Positions 17,691 to 18,164 of a stretch of 18,164 nucleotides of DNA are shown here, piece after piece; position 1 is the stretch's first letter, and the number at the start of each line of letters is the position of its first letter. Origin of the DNA: CBFGTJ01 sp965651815 (GTDB taxonomy: Bacteria; Actinomycetota; Acidimicrobiia; Acidimicrobiales; Microtrichaceae); the NCBI GenBank assembly GCA_965651815.1, contig CBFGTJ010000051.1, forward strand, positions 1-18,164, given 5' to 3'. A program made the position numbers and the translations under genes. The notes under the pieces are model-generated. The model did no database searches. It had not been told where the DNA came from and was given only the letters and a program-made list of their open reading frames with translations.

Positions 17691-18164
17691 ACCACTACGA
17701 CGGAGGTGTCGTCGAGGAGCTGGCCGATCGCCGCGCGCAGCGCGAGCGTCGGGCAGTCCCGGGCCTCGAGCAGGATGGTGACGCCCTGGTCGCACTCGAC
17801 CACGAGCGCGGAGGCGTCCCGGTGGATCTTCGCGTTCATCCGGAACCGGGCCTCGTCCGCGTTCTGCACCTCGATGGTCCGCACGACGTCCCACGAGAGG
17901 CGGAAGTGCAGGTCACCGGGTCCCGCGAGCTCCAGACCCGCCCGTCCGAGCGTGGCGGTGCAGCGCTTCCGCTTCTTGTGGTGACCGGGGTAGCCGCCGA
18001 GGTACACGACGTCCTCGAGCTCGAGCGTGCCGGGGCCGCTCGCCTCCGCCGGCGGGCCCTGCGGGGCGGCCACCGCCGCGCCGGGCACCACGGCAGCCTC
18101 GGGCGCCGGGGCAGCCTCGGGCGCCGGGGCAGCCTCGGGCGCCGGGGCAGCCTCGGGCGCCGGG
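17687..18164 (-). CDS. Unrecognised protein with Ala/Pro/Glu repeats, C-terminal part only
   Basis: The reading frame enters at the right edge and ends at 17687; 159 codons are visible. The first 24 or so residues are a perfect APAPEA-type hexapeptide repeat, then a linker, then a compact domain: LELEDVVYLGGYPGHHKKRKRCTATL and a strand-rich segment GRAGLELAGPGDLHFRLSWDVVRTIEVQNADEARFRMNAKIHRDASALVVEC, ending in an amphipathic helix (DCPTLALRAAIGQLLDD). The alternation of strands with one closing helix resembles a pleckstrin-homology-like fold, but that is an impression, not a match. No known family is recognised. GTG 18091 could be an internal start, but the frame continues through the repeat to the edge. 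The stop overlaps the aroK start, suggesting co-expression. Confidence 0.7.
   Translation of the reverse strand, partial: PAPEAAPAPEAAPAPEAAPAPEAAVVPGAAVAAPQGPPAEASGPGTLELEDVVYLGGYPGHHKKRKRCTATLGRAGLELAGPGDLHFRLSWDVVRTIEVQNADEARFRMNAKIHRDASALVVECDQGVTILLEARDCPTLALRAAIGQLLDDTSVVVV
18093..18164. repeat. 18-bp tandem repeat, four perfect copies to the window edge
   Basis: The unit gcagcctcgggcgccggg is repeated four times without a change from 18093 to 18164 and may continue beyond the window. Being a multiple of three, each copy adds six residues (Ala-Pro-Ala-Pro-Glu-Ala) to the partial protein, so copy number can change without a frameshift. Confidence 0.95.

Noticed and set aside
18093..18164. 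Tandem repeats considered as a CRISPR array
   Set aside because: There are no spacers between the units, they are 18 bp long, and they encode an in-frame peptide repeat.

Overview
This window is a very GC-rich stretch from an actinobacterium. Gene order matches the conserved Streptomyces-type block aroK-aroB-aroQ / pepQ-efp-nusB / pyrR-pyrB-pyrC-carA-carB-pyrD-pyrF / IHF-gmk-rpoZ-coaBC. Actinobacterial signature genes (mIHF-type domain, RpoZ of the actinobacterial type, DUF2505) support Actinomycetota. A deep-branching high-GC class such as Acidimicrobiia is a guess; no rRNA or other marker in the window settles it. All genes but one lie on the minus strand, so transcription runs from high to low coordinates.

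Layout in transcription order. 18164-15661: a partial protein with a Pro/Ala/Glu hexapeptide repeat, then aroK, aroB and aroQ (shikimate pathway). 15664-12384: a membrane-anchored endonuclease/exonuclease/phosphatase-fold protein, an M24 aminopeptidase, elongation factor P and NusB. 12382-11291: a stand-alone gene with an AbiEi-like winged-helix N-terminus and a DUF559 (Vsr-like) nuclease C-terminus, bracketed by two near-identical 50-bp palindromic repeats. In Streptomyces the same slot between nusB and pyrR holds bldD. 11250-7188: a pyrR leader followed by pyrR-pyrB-pyrC-carA, each overlapping the next by 4 bp. 7179-6685: a DUF2505 gene on the opposite strand that splits carA from carB. 6640-1: carB-pyrD (4-bp overlap), pyrF, an IHF-guanylate kinase fusion, rpoZ and the start of coaBC.

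Together the genes make chorismate precursors and UMP, convert GMP to GDP, and supply translation/transcription factors (EF-P, NusB, omega) and coenzyme A synthesis. Start/stop overlaps of the ATGA or GTGA type are found at nearly every junction, so translational coupling is expected.

Most of the window is conserved housekeeping. The parts worth a second look are: the PyrR-binding hairpin plus a terminator-like hairpin with a UACG tetraloop inside the start of pyrR; the palindrome-flanked DUF559 gene; the single-ORF fusion of an IHF-type DNA-binding domain to guanylate kinase; the antisense DUF2505 gene inside the pyr operon; and a class 1B-type PyrD with no PyrK beside it.
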